Shown here: in pieces, positions 15,882 to 24,700 of the stretch
Position numbering within the stretch: the stretch's first letter is position 1
How the letters are laid out: each line of letters opens with the position of its first letter
Program-made: the position numbers and the translations under genes
DNA from: JASGIT01 sp047601665
GTDB taxonomy: Bacteria > Pseudomonadota > Gammaproteobacteria > Burkholderiales > Burkholderiaceae_C
Reading direction: 5' to 3'
Length of the DNA stretch: 64,000 bases
Assembly: GCA_047601665.1 (NCBI GenBank)
Contig: JASGIT010000001.1
Location: 2,480,001 to 2,544,000, forward strand
Notes under the pieces: model-generated
Database searches by the model: none
What the model was told of the DNA's origin: nothing
Seen by the model: the letters and a program-made list of their open reading frames with translations, nothing else

Positions 15882-16295
15882 TTACGAGCCAAGGGTTAAT
15901 TTGGCAGCCCAATAAAGACCGATTCCCATTTGTACGGAAAAAGCACTGAAACGAGCCATGACGGCGACAGTAGAGGTGGACGCTAGATGGATCAGGGATT
16001 GAATAACACGAGCCGCGAGTAGCCAATAAGCAAGTGAGTCTGTGACGGAAGTGTGGTCCGTAGCGATAGCCAGAATGAGAAGACCCCCAAAAATGGGGAG
16101 GCCTTCAAGGCAGTTGGCGTGCTCCCTGGCAAGTCGCTGCATGAAGGGGGAGAGGTTTGAATTGTCTGGCGGGAAGCCGTTGGCAGGAACTTGCCTGCTA
16201 AGAACAAGCCACGACCGGATGGATTCCATCAAGACAAGCAGCAAAAGTGCCCAAGTAATGAATCCTGCAAGTGCAACAGAGCTTTGGGTAACCAT
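15882..16295 (-). CDS. MAPEG-family membrane protein (cassette gene)
   Basis: 137 residues with four hydrophobic segments. The motif REHANCLEGLPIF between the first and second helices corresponds to the MAPEG signature (R..HxNxxExxPxF) of membrane-associated glutathione-dependent enzymes. Bacterial members are mostly uncharacterised; a role in stress or xenobiotic detoxification is possible. It lies between attC sites A and B, so it is a cassette of its own. Its codon use is less GC-biased than that of neighbouring chromosomal genes. Confidence 0.8.
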   Translation of the reverse strand: MVTQSSVALAGFITWALLLLVLMESIRSWLVLSRQVPANGFPPDNSNLSPFMQRLAREHANCLEGLPIFGGLLILAIATDHTSVTDSLAYWLLAARVIQSLIHLASTSTVAVMARFSAFSVQMGIGLYWAAKLTLGS

Positions 16296-16314
16296 TATGG
16301 ACTCCTTCCGGGAA

Positions 16315-16372
16315 GCCTAACGATCAAGCTCAGCGGACGCCGAAGGCAGTCCGCTAGAGCGCAATGTTAGCC
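16315..16372 (-). repeat. attC-like site B
   Basis: GCCTAAC ... GTTAGCC, 58 bp, with inner arms AGCGGAC and GTCCGCT. It contains the stop codon of the GNAT cassette gene. Confidence 0.88.
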
Positions 16373-16836
16373 ACTATATTCTTGTTCATGGGTTGCGCCT
16401 CAAGACCAGCCCAGGAGCGGGAAGGACCTGTGATTGAAAAGCCGTTGCGGAGATAGAAAGGAAGTGCAGTGCGCGTACTGTCCAGCCGCAAAACTTCCAC
16501 ACCTCGCACGATTGCTTGTGATGCTGCTTCGCGCAGCAACGCCTTTCCGACGCCTTGATGCAAGACCTGAGGAACTACGTAGCAGAGCGCTAGTTCATCT
16601 TTGACGACAAGCGCAAAACCAAGTGTTTGACCAGATCGATGAGCAATTAAGGCGATGGAGTCTTTGGTAACAATCCAGGCCGCAATGTTCTCGGGTGTTT
16701 TATTCGCGAGCCAGCGAGAAATGATTTCTGGATCGTTATGATGGTCATCTGCGCAGCACAGCGAAATTGATCGCCGTATTACCTCGCAGGCAGCGGCGGC
16801 GTCTTCGGCCTCTGCAATTCGGATTTTGATCTGCAT
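16354..16836 (-). CDS. GNAT-family N-acetyltransferase (cassette gene)
   Basis: 160 residues. It has the acetyl-CoA-binding motif A pattern LCYVVPQVLHQGVGKALL (VxxxxxxxGxGxxL) and a C-terminal LPFYLRNGF segment typical of GNAT enzymes. The substrate cannot be read from sequence. Acetyltransferases are common integron cargo, including antibiotic-modifying ones, but nothing here points to a known resistance enzyme. The start at 16836 lies three bases before site C. Confidence 0.85.
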   Translation of the reverse strand: MQIKIRIAEAEDAAAACEVIRRSISLCCADDHHNDPEIISRWLANKTPENIAAWIVTKDSIALIAHRSGQTLGFALVVKDELALCYVVPQVLHQGVGKALLREAASQAIVRGVEVLRLDSTRTALPFYLRNGFSITGPSRSWAGLEAQPMNKNIVANIAL

Positions 16837-16838
16837 AT

Positions 16839-16904
16839 GGCTAACGTTTGAGGTAAGCGGCGCAACCCGCTAGCGGGTTGCGCCGCTTGACCAAAATGTT
16901 AGAC
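16839..16904 (-). repeat. attC-like site C
   Basis: GGCTAACGTTTGAGG ... AATGTTAGAC, 66 bp. The inner arms AAGCGGCGCAACCCGC and GCGGGTTGCGCCGCTT are perfectly complementary over 16 bases with a TA centre, the clearest hairpin in the array. Confidence 0.92.
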
Positions 16905-17306
16905 CGATTTTCGGTCGGAGGGATGGTTGACCCCATCATTGGTAGGAACCTCCGAGATGTCGAAAGGATTTACACTCTCAAGGCAGCCGACGTTATACGC
17001 GTATTGCTCGGGGTTCGAGCGCCGCTGATGATGAGTGTGAATGCCGCAGATGCCACAAAAGTAGTGCTTGGCAGTATGCGTATTGAACTCGTAAACCTTG
17101 ATGTGCTCGGTGCCATTGATTACGCGCAGCCCGATTAATGGTACAGAAGCCACAATCGTCCCGCGACGCCGACAGTACGAGCAGTCGCAACGTCTTGGAT
17201 TTACAATACCCTCAGGTAGGTCGAGCAGCAACTCCACTGCACCGCAGTGACAAGTGGCACGATGTTGGGTATGTACGACCGTACTACCAATGTTTTTTAT
17301 TCCCAC
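16899..17306 (-). CDS. GFA/CENP-V-family zinc-binding protein (cassette gene)
   Basis: 135 residues with the zinc-ligand pattern of the GFA (glutathione-dependent formaldehyde-activating enzyme-like) fold: TCHCGAVELLLD near the N-terminus, CDCSYCRRRG, and FCGICGIHTH. Family members may bind glutathione adducts, but most are of unproven function. It forms one cassette between attC sites C and D, and its stop lies in site C. The GFA protein and the MAPEG protein are both from glutathione-linked families, which may be chance. Confidence 0.85.
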   Translation of the reverse strand: MGIKNIGSTVVHTQHRATCHCGAVELLLDLPEGIVNPRRCDCSYCRRRGTIVASVPLIGLRVINGTEHIKVYEFNTHTAKHYFCGICGIHTHHQRRSNPEQYAYNVGCLESVNPFDISEVPTNDGVNHPSDRKSV

Positions 17307-17322
17307 CTTTACTACTCCTAAG

Positions 17323-17391
17323 ATCTAACGTTTGACATGAGAGGCGGCGCCCAGCCTGCCGGGTGACGTCCTCTCGATGGAAGGGTTAGGC
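17323..17391 (-). repeat. attC-like site D
   Basis: ATCTAAC ... GTTAGGC, both matching the core-site consensus; 69 bp with inner GAGAGG/CCTCTC arms. It contains the stop of the next cassette gene. Confidence 0.9.
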
Positions 17392-18102
17392 ATCGGTGCC
17401 ACTGCTTGCCGAAAGTAGGTACATGGCCAAATCGACTACTACAATGAAACATAAGCTTAGGGAGTAGGGGGTGTTGGAGTGATTCATGGATGAGCCTAGA
17501 TTGATGACGTAGCCCACGAGCATCACCCCTAGCGGTAGCAGTGCAACAGCCAGAATCTTTGATTTTTGAATCACAAGGGTTGATCGCAAGGCGACGGATA
17601 AAAACGCAATGAACAACATAGCGCCCGTGAATGTTCCTATCAGACCTTGACCTCTGGTAGCGAAGTAGGCTGGGAGCGGAATGTTCCCTGCAAGCCACGC
17701 AGTAGGCGCGTAGGAAGCGATCCACGTTAGAAGAAGCACTAGCAGCCCCTTTTTAACGATGATGTCGAATCTCGAGAACAGCCAATTGGTGATCTTTTCG
17801 CTAAGAGAACGTTTTCGAAGCTCAACCGTGAGCTGCGGGAATGCTATCGGCGCAGAAAAGCAGGCAATGACAATCAGGCAGATCAGATCCCACCAAGGCG
17901 CTGTTCTAGCTTCCTTGGAAATCATAATCATCAATAGGGGGCAAACGACAATGGCTGATTTAATGAGGGCGCTTAACCACGACGAATACTCGAAAGTGGT
18001 CTGCCCGTCGGCCTGCAATCGATACCCCGAATCCATCGCGCGAAAAAACGCAACAGACACCGCGCACCACATCAGTAGATCTCCTGCGTTTGGAGTGTTC
18101 AT
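17386..18102 (-). CDS. Unrecognised multi-pass membrane protein (cassette gene)
   Basis: 238 residues with about six hydrophobic segments: two in the N-terminal third, one near SAPIAF, then LLVLLLTWIASYAP, a LIGTFTGAMLFIAFLSVAL segment, VALLPLGVMLVGYV and a final LCFIVVVDLAMYLL. A charged loop (ELRKRSLSEK) sits between segments. No family was recognised. It occupies its own cassette between sites D and E. Cassette arrays often carry phage-defence or surface proteins, but nothing in the sequence proves either. Confidence 0.75.
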   Translation of the reverse strand: MNTPNAGDLLMWCAVSVAFFRAMDSGYRLQADGQTTFEYSSWLSALIKSAIVVCPLLMIMISKEARTAPWWDLICLIVIACFSAPIAFPQLTVELRKRSLSEKITNWLFSRFDIIVKKGLLVLLLTWIASYAPTAWLAGNIPLPAYFATRGQGLIGTFTGAMLFIAFLSVALRSTLVIQKSKILAVALLPLGVMLVGYVINLGSSMNHSNTPYSLSLCFIVVVDLAMYLLSASSGTDA

Positions 18103-18135
18103 CTCTTGCAGAAAGAAGTTGGACGATTTTCCGAT

Positions 18136-18195
18136 GCCTAACGAACAAAGTAAGCCGACTGCCGTAGATGATTCGGCTTGATCAATGGGTTAGCT
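18136..18195 (-). repeat. attC-like site E
   Basis: GCCTAAC ... GTTAGCT, 60 bp with inner AAGCCGA/TCGGCTT arms. It includes the stop codon of the following cassette gene. Confidence 0.9.
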
Positions 18196-18852
18196 TGTTT
18201 TTGCTTTCCACTGGGCATTAATTTCTTCACAAGCTGCTTCAATATCAATCATTCTCTTCTTTCCAGCTTTTGGGGCGGGAATAACACTTGAGGAAGGTAC
18301 GTCGACCACAAGGCATAATTTATGGTCAATGGGATTTTGTGTGCCTTCTTGCACAAATGTCTTTAAGGCGGTTGCGACATATTCGCCAGAAGCTGTTGTA
18401 AGTGGATTTGATTTTGGGAAATGAAGTTTTAATGCGCCAACTACTTGATTGTTATCATTTTTTATATAAATATCTGGTCGGATTGAAATGTTTACGCCAG
18501 AAATTTCAAGTGTTGATTTTTCGTTTGCAGGGACTTTTTCAAATTTATAATTTTCCGGAATTTGATCAGATATTTCAAGAAATCCATCTATGGCATCAGC
18601 TGAGAGGTTTTTGTCTTGGCTAGTGAATTTGCTGTCATACTCTTTGTTTCTCAGCTCCTCTGCTATTTGAGTAAGGTCATCCTCAGAGATTTTTCCGGCA
18701 ATGCAGTCGACGATACTTTCTCGTGCATCGGAGTAGCGAGTTGCAACAAATTCCTTCGGGGCAATCTGATCTTCGATGATGCGCCGCCTTCTTGCCGGAC
18801 TAGCGTTCATGTATTCCCCCAGCTTATTTAGACTTATTTTCGGTACTGACAT
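18190..18852 (-). CDS. Unrecognised AT-rich cassette protein
   Basis: 220 residues, soluble, no signal peptide. The N-terminus KISLNKLGEYMNASPARRRR is basic and could bind nucleic acid. The central part RPDIYIKNDNNQVVGALKLH has a PD-x(n)-hydrophobic-xK spacing that loosely recalls a degenerate PD-(D/E)XK core, though the acidic residue of (D/E)XK is Ala. The C-terminal part has KLCLVVDVPSSSVIP followed by a lysine-rich turn. Its base composition is the most AT-rich in the window, pointing to recent transfer. I do not recognise a family; a defence or nucleic-acid-related role is speculation. Confidence 0.75.
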   Translation of the reverse strand: MSVPKISLNKLGEYMNASPARRRRIIEDQIAPKEFVATRYSDARESIVDCIAGKISEDDLTQIAEELRNKEYDSKFTSQDKNLSADAIDGFLEISDQIPENYKFEKVPANEKSTLEISGVNISIRPDIYIKNDNNQVVGALKLHFPKSNPLTTASGEYVATALKTFVQEGTQNPIDHKLCLVVDVPSSSVIPAPKAGKKRMIDIEAACEEINAQWKAKTS

Positions 18853-18866
18853 TGAAATCCTTTCAG

Positions 18867-18933
18867 GGCTAACGTTTAAGTTAACTGGCGCCCATGCGAA
18901 GCATGGGCGTCCATGTTGAACGACCAGTTAGGC
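18867..18933 (-). repeat. attC-like site F
   Basis: GGCTAACGTTTAAG ... CCAGTTAGGC, 67 bp, with CGCCCATGC-GAA-GCATGGGCG in the centre. Confidence 0.9.
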
Positions 18934-18969
18934 TGGCGATAGATGCCTCACTGTTAAATTTTGCTTGAT

Positions 18970-19416
18970 TCACTGACGGATCACTTGCACATCGGTTTCT
19001 TGAAGCCCCATAAGTACAACCTCTAAGCTTTCGATGTTGGCACCTTGGTCGCTTCCCGAATCGTCTCGCATGATGGCGACCATTGTGGTGAATGCTCGTC
19101 GCTGTTCCGATGTTTTCATTTTCGCGCCAAATCGTTCAAAGGTAGCAAATGCCTCGACAGCTTGCACGGACCCATAGAGGCAGATCCGTGCTTTTGCATC
19201 TGCCGTTCTTGAGAAAATCTCACTGATCTCGGTTGGCTGAGATTTGTGGTTTAGCTGGGCTTGCTCGCAGACACTCTTCAAATAATCAGTGTATGCCTGC
19301 GTGCGAAGGCCACGGTAGTGCTTTTGATTTTCAAGATGGCGAGTAAAAAAATACTGCAGTACAGCACCTATAACGGCACCGAAAAGAGCAAGGCCTGCTG
19401 TGTTCATTGCACCCAT
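18970..19416 (-). CDS. Small single-pass membrane protein (cassette gene)
   Basis: 148 residues. One N-terminal transmembrane helix (LALFGAVIGAVLQYFFTRHL) is followed by a basic turn (RGLRTQAYTDYLKS) and a mostly helical cytoplasmic part. The layout TM plus RTQAYxDYL is a pattern I associate with small unannotated proteins in mobile regions; no function is known to me. It is the first cassette in reading order, between attC sites F and G. Confidence 0.75.
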   Translation of the reverse strand: MGAMNTAGLALFGAVIGAVLQYFFTRHLENQKHYRGLRTQAYTDYLKSVCEQAQLNHKSQPTEISEIFSRTADAKARICLYGSVQAVEAFATFERFGAKMKTSEQRRAFTTMVAIMRDDSGSDQGANIESLEVVLMGLQETDVQVIRQ

Positions 19417-19423
19417 CCGATAA

Positions 19424-19490
19424 GCCTAACTAGAAATAGACGGCAAGGGGAGGTAGCCGGTTTGTCACCTAACGCAGCCCGATGTTATCG
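19424..19490 (-). repeat. attC-like site G, degenerate (start of array)
   Basis: GCCTAAC at 19424, a second ACCTAAC at 19467 and an imperfect GTTATCG at 19484. It looks like a decayed or fused recombination site marking the integrase-proximal end. Confidence 0.55.
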
Positions 19491-19592
19491 CTTCTCCAGG
19501 ACGGCCCCAGCGTAGCAGCGTTTAGGAAAACCTATTTTTTTCGGATGGCCAGCCTCTCGAACTTCCTCGCCGAAATTTCCCGCCAGTCCAAA

Positions 19593-19636
19593 CTGCAACG
19601 CCACATGCGCATCTCTCTGCGCATGTGGCGTTGCAG
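19593..19636. repeat. Perfect 19-bp inverted repeat with 6-nt spacer
   Basis: CTGCAACGCCACATGCGCA and its exact complement are separated by TCTCTC. No T-run follows on either side, so it is not a standard terminator. It lies in the gene-free 19491-19723 stretch between the cassette array and the NTF2-like gene; that stretch otherwise holds a small TAGG-AAAA-CCTA hairpin with a T-run (about 19521-19539) and a dispersed repeat copy. Confidence 0.85.
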
Positions 19637-19658
19637 CGTTCATATCCAGGCGGCGTAC

Positions 19659-19729
19659 CTGGATAAAAAATTGCTTGCAGCGCTTATCCAACAAGCGCTA
19701 GCAGCTACTCTTTCAATAGCAAATCACAC
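19659..19729 (-). repeat. Dispersed palindromic repeat, minus-orientation copy
   Basis: Read on the minus strand: TAGCTGCTAGCGCTTGTTGG then ATAAGCGCTGCAAGC, followed by a T-rich end. It fits the consensus and lies next to the stop codon of the NTF2-like gene (19724), which it overlaps by a few bases. Confidence 0.75.
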
Positions 19730-20095
19730 CTGCGCATGAAACGCCTTGTTGGCGATCTTCCAGCCGTCCTCGGTCTTGAGCAGCACGAAGTAATCGATGA
19801 ACGTCACTTCGCCGTGCACGAGCGTGATGCGCGCGGCGGCGGCCGTGCCCGCGATGTCCAGCGTGTCGATGGTGCGGCGGCGCGTGGCTTCGTCGGCGGC
19901 GGGCGTGCCCTTGAAGCGGGCGCAGTAGGTGTCGATGTCCCACGAGGTGAACGGGCCGCCGCGCACGCTTTCGATGCGCGCGGTGGGCAGGAAGGCGGCG
20001 CGCATGTGCGCGGCGTTGTCTTCGGCGTGGCCGCGCATGTAGAGCTCCAGGGGGACGCGGACGGCGGCTTCTTCGGGGTGGTTGGTCAGGGGCAT
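19724..20095 (-). CDS. NTF2-like (putative lumazine-binding/SnoaL-type) protein
   Basis: 123 residues with the cone-shaped NTF2-like fold pattern: LELYMRGHAEDNAAHMRAAF at the N-terminus, then RIESVRGG, and C-terminal strands ITLVHGEVTFIDYFVLLKTE and GWKIANKAFHA. It resembles the putative lumazine-binding subfamily. The ligand or reaction cannot be inferred. The gene stands alone between the cassette array and the efflux operon; GC content is that of the chromosome, so it marks the return to core sequence. Confidence 0.8.
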   Translation of the reverse strand: MPLTNHPEEAAVRVPLELYMRGHAEDNAAHMRAAFLPTARIESVRGGPFTSWDIDTYCARFKGTPAADEATRRRTIDTLDIAGTAAAARITLVHGEVTFIDYFVLLKTEDGWKIANKAFHAQV

Positions 20096-20265
20096 GGGGG
20101 TCTTTCAGAAAAGGGGTTGCGCGCGCATGGTAGGGCGTGCGGCCCGCGCGATTAGGCGTCTGGGGGTCAGAACTGTCGCTGGTGGCATGTAAAAACAGGG
20201 TAAATACACAAAGGCGAAAACAAGGCTGCTGCTATCGGTAGCTAATATGCGGCTTCTTTCTCGCA

Positions 20266-21702
20266 ATGGCCGCCATACCCATGCCTCTATCCATTCATGC
20301 TCCCTTTTTCCGCCGCCAGCACGGGCGCTTCGCGCTGTGGTGGCTGGTGCTCCTGGCGCTGGTTCTGGGCGGCGGCGTATGGTGGTGGCAGCACCGCAAG
20401 GCCGATGCGCCCCAGGCCGCGGCGTCCGGCGGCAAGCAGCGCGGCGGCGGGCGGTTCAGCGCCATGGGCCCCGGCGGCGGGCAGGCGCAGCCGGTGTCGG
20501 TGGGCGTGGTGCGGCGCGAGGACGTGCGCGTCATGGTCAGCGCCATCGGCACCATGAATGCGCGCGCCACGGCGGTGGTGCGCACCAAGGTGAGCGGCGA
20601 ACTGAAGGCGCTGCGTTTCAAGGAGGGCGACGAGGTCAAGGCCGGGCAGGTGCTGGCCGAGATCGACCCGCGCAGCTACCAGGCCGCGTTCAACCAGGCG
20701 CAGGGCAATCTGCTGCGCGACCAGGCGCTGCTGAAGAACGCGCGGCTCGACCTGCAGCGCTACCAGGCGCTGAAGGCGCAGGATTCGATCGCCAGCCAGC
20801 AGGTGGACACGCAGGCCGCGCTGGTGCGGCAGTACGAGGGCACGGTGGCGTCCGACCAGGGTTCGGTGGACGCGGCCAAGCTGCAGCTGGACTACACCAA
20901 GGTCGTCGCCCCCATCAGCGGGCGGCTGGGCCTGCGGCAGGCGGACCTGGGCAACGTGGTGAACCCGGCGGACACCAACGGCATCGTCACCATCACGCAG
21001 GTGCGGCCCATCGACGCGGTGTTCGCGCTGCCCGAGGCGAGCCTGGGCGCGGTGCGCGAGCGGCTGGCCGCGGGCGCCACGCTGCCCGTGGAGTTGTGGG
21101 ACCGCGAGCAGAAGCAGCCGCTGGCCAAGGGCCGGCTGGGCGCGCTGGACAACACCATCGACACCACCACAGGCACCATCAAGGTCAAGGCCGCGTTCGC
21201 CAACGAGGACGGCAAGCTGTTCCCCAACCAGTTCGTGAACGTGAAGCTGCAGGTGAACACGCTGGAGCACGCGCTGACGGTGCCGACCACGGCGGTGCAG
21301 AACAACTACGTGTACCTGGTGCAGAAGGACGGCACGGTGACGCAGCGCCGCATCCGCGTGGGCGTGACCGACGGCGACCGCACCAGCGTGCAGCCCCAGG
21401 GCGGCGAGCTGGCCGAGGGCGACCAGGTGGTGACGGACGGCATCGACCGCCTGCGCGAAGGCGCGAAGGTGGCGGTGATCGACTCCGGCGCGGCAGCGGC
21501 CAAGGCCGACCAGGCCGCGCAGGAGGCGGGCGCGCGCCGCGCGGCCTTCATAAAGAACATGACGCCCGAGCTGCGCGACAAGCTCGCCAAGATGTCGCCC
21601 GACGAGCGGCGCGCCTTCCTGCGCTCGCTGCGTGAGAAGCAGGGCGCCGCGCCAGCGGCCTCGGCTCCGGCGTCCGCTGCCGCCGCTGCTTCCGCGCCAT
21701 GA
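20266..21702 (+). CDS. mdtA: RND efflux periplasmic adaptor (MdtA-like)
   Basis: 478 residues. An N-terminal membrane anchor (LWWLVLLALVLGGGVWWW) is followed by a membrane-fusion-protein body: lipoyl half (GELKALRFKEGDEVKAGQVL), alpha-hairpin, second lipoyl half (VVAPISGRLGLRQADLGN) and beta-barrel domain. The C-terminal tail is Ala-rich. It links the inner-membrane pumps to the outer-membrane channel. The start is uncertain: ATG at 20266 or five codons later at 20281, neither with a strong ribosome site. Its stop overlaps the mdtB start (ATGA), indicating translational coupling in the four-gene operon. Confidence 0.92.
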   Translation: MAAIPMPLSIHAPFFRRQHGRFALWWLVLLALVLGGGVWWWQHRKADAPQAAASGGKQRGGGRFSAMGPGGGQAQPVSVGVVRREDVRVMVSAIGTMNARATAVVRTKVSGELKALRFKEGDEVKAGQVLAEIDPRSYQAAFNQAQGNLLRDQALLKNARLDLQRYQALKAQDSIASQQVDTQAALVRQYEGTVASDQGSVDAAKLQLDYTKVVAPISGRLGLRQADLGNVVNPADTNGIVTITQVRPIDAVFALPEASLGAVRERLAAGATLPVELWDREQKQPLAKGRLGALDNTIDTTTGTIKVKAAFANEDGKLFPNQFVNVKLQVNTLEHALTVPTTAVQNNYVYLVQKDGTVTQRRIRVGVTDGDRTSVQPQGGELAEGDQVVTDGIDRLREGAKVAVIDSGAAAAKADQAAQEAGARRAAFIKNMTPELRDKLAKMSPDERRAFLRSLREKQGAAPAASAPASAAAAASAP

Positions 21703-24700
21703 ACCTGTCGCGCATCTTCATCTTGCGCCCCATCGCCACCAGCCTGCTGATGGTGGCGGTGCTGATCGCGGGCGTGCTGGCCTACCGGCTGCTGCCGATC
21801 TCGGCGCTGCCCGAGGTGGACTACCCCACCATCCAGGTGACCACGCTGTACCCGGGCGCGAGTCCGGACGTGATGACCTCGAACGTCACCGCGCCGCTGG
21901 AGCGCCAGTTCGGCCAGATGCCGGGGCTGGCGCAGATGTCGTCCACCAGTTCGGGCGGCGCGTCGGTCATCACGCTGCGCTTCGACCTGAGCATGGCGAT
22001 GGACGTGGCCGAGCAGCAGGTGCAGGCCGCCATCAACGCGGGCGGGAACCTGCTGCCCAGCGACCTGCCCATGCCGCCGCTGTACAGCAAGGTGAACCCG
22101 GCCGACGCGCCCATCCTCACGCTGGCCATCACTTCGCCCTCGCTGCCGGTGATCCGCGTGAACGACCTGGTGGAAAACCGCCTCGCGCCCAAGCTCTCGC
22201 AGGTCAGCGGCGTGGGGCTGGTGGCGATCGCGGGCGGGCGCCGCCCCGCCGTGCGCATCCAGGCCAACCCGGTGGCGCTGGCCAGCCTGGGGCTGACGCT
22301 GGACGACGTGCGCTCGGCCATCGCCGCGGCCAACGTCAAGCAGGCCAAGGGTGGGTTCGACGGCCCGGCGCGCGCCTCGACCATCGACGCGAACGACCAG
22401 CTCCAGTCCGCCGCCGAGTACCGCAACCTCATCATCGCCTACCAGAACGGCAACCCGGTGCGCCTGTCCGACGTGGCGGCCACGGTGGACGACGCCGAGA
22501 ACACGCGCCTGGCCGCCTGGGCGGGCACGCCCGAGCATGGCACCAAGGCGGGCGTCATCCTCAACATCCGCCGCCAGCCCGGCGCGAACGTGATCGACAC
22601 GGTGGACCGCATCCGCGCGCTGCTGCCGCAATTGCAGGCCACGCTGCCCGCGTCGCTGGACGTGCAGGTGCTGACCGACCGCACGGTGACCATCCGCGCG
22701 AGCGTGAAGGACATGCAGGCCGAGCTGATGCTGGCGATCGCGCTGGTGGTGGCGGTGATCTTCGTCTTCCTGCGCAGCGCGTCGGCCACGCTGATCCCGA
22801 GCTTCGCGGTGCCGCTGTCGCTGATCGGCACCTTCGGCGTGATGTACCTCGCGGGCTTCTCGATCAACAACCTCACGCTGATGGCGCTGACCATCTCCAC
22901 CGGCTTCGTGGTGGACGACGCCATCGTGATGATCGAGAACATCGCGCGCTACGTGGAGCAGGGCGAGCCGCCGCTGCAGGCCGCGCTCAAGGGCGCGAAG
23001 CAGATCGGCTTCACCATCATCTCGCTGACGATCTCGCTGATCGCGGTGCTGATTCCGCTGCTGTTCATGGGCGACGTGGTGGGGCGGCTGTTCCATGAAT
23101 TCGCCATCACCATGGCGGTGGCCATCTTGATTTCCGCCGTGGTGTCGCTCACGCTCACGCCCATGCTGTGCGCGCGCCTGCTCAAGCACGATGCCGAGGA
23201 CAAGCATGGCCGCCTGTACCACGCCACGGGCCGGTTCTTCGACCGCACCATCGCGCAGTACGGGCGCGCGCTGGGCTGGGTGCTGGACCACCGCGGCCTG
23301 ACGTGGGTGGTGTTCCTGGGCACGCTGGCGCTCACCGTGGTGCTGTACCTGGTGGTGCCCAAGGGCTTCTTCCCCGAGCAGGACACGGGCACGCTGCAGG
23401 CCACCACCGAGGCCGACCAGTCCATCTCCTTCGCCGCCATGTCCGAGCGCCAGCAGGCGCTGGCCGAGCGCATTTTGAAAGACCCGGCGGTGCAGAGCGT
23501 GTCGTCCTTCATCGGCGTGGACGGCACCAACACCACGCTGAACACGGGCCGCTTGCAGATCGACCTCAAGCCCCACGGCCAGCGCGACGCCATGCCCGTG
23601 GTGCTGCGCCGCCTGGCGGACGAGACCGCCGACATGCCCGGCATCCGCTTGTACCCGCAGCCGGTGCAGGACCTGACGATCGAAGACCGCGTGGCGCGCA
23701 CGCAGTACCAGTTGCTGCTGTCGTCGCCCGACATGGCGCAGCTGCAGCGCAGCACCGCCGACTTTTTGCAGCGCCTGCACGCCGCGCCCCAGTTGGCCGA
23801 CGTGGCGAGCGATCTGCAGAGCCAGGGCAAGCAGGCCTTCGTGCAGATCGACCGCGCGCAGGCCAGCCGCCTGGGGGTGACGGTGGCGGCCATCGACACC
23901 GCGCTCTACAACGCCTTCGGCCAGCGGCTGATCTCCACCATCTTCACGCAGAGCAACCAGTACCGCGTGGTGATCGAGGTCGCGCCGCAGTTCAAGGTGG
24001 GGCCGGAGGCGCTGAACAGCATCTACGTGGAGGCGGGGGCGAACGCGCCGGTGCCGCTGTCGTCCGTGGCCCAGGTGGAGGAACGCGCCATGCCGCTGGC
24101 GGTGAACCACGTGGGGCAGCTGCCCGCGGCCACCATCTCGTTCAACACCGCGCCGGGCGTGTCGCTGGGGCAGGCGGTGAAAGCCATCGAGGCGGCGCAC
24201 CAGGCGTCGAGCGACGCGGGGCAGATGCCGCTGTCGGTGGAGATGAGCTTCCAGGGCGCGGCGCTGGCGTTCCAGGCGTCGCTGACCAACACGCTGCTGC
24301 TGATCCTGGCGGCGGTGGTGACCATGTACATCGTGCTGGGGGTGCTGTACGAGAGCACCATCCACCCGGTCACCATCCTGTCCACGCTGCCGTCGGCGGG
24401 GGTGGGGGCGCTGCTGGCGCTGCTGGTGGCGGGGCTGGACATCGACATCATCGCGATCATCGGGGTGATCCTGCTGATCGGCATCGTGAAGAAGAACGCG
24501 ATCATGATGATCGACTTCGCGCTGGATGCGCAGCGGGAGCAGGGAATGGCTCCGCACGATGCCATTTACCAGGCGTGTCTGCTGCGGTTCCGGCCTATCC
24601 TGATGACGACGCTGGCTGCCTTGCTCGGGGCGCTGCCGATGATGATCGGGTCCGGGGTGGGGAGCGAGTTGCGGCATCCGCTCGGGGTGACGATGGTGGG

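Larger units (their letters stand above)
15821..19490 (-). mobile_element. Integron-type cassette array without integrase (CALIN)
   Basis: Seven attC-like sites of 58-69 bp separate six genes, all on the minus strand. Each site starts near RYYYAAC, ends near GTTRRRY and contains an imperfect palindrome. Stop codons of several genes lie inside the attC, as is usual for cassettes. Base composition is visibly lower in GC than the flanks, most strongly in the 18190-18852 gene. Neither flank encodes a tyrosine recombinase: trmO is on the left and an NTF2-like gene on the right. Reading order is right to left, so an attI/integrase would be expected beyond 19490. Mobility would need an integrase in trans. 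Confidence 0.9.

Noticed and set aside
15787..20265. Integron integrase gene
   Set aside because: Looked for a tyrosine recombinase on both strands near the array; none of the frames shows the conserved Arg/His/Tyr boxes.
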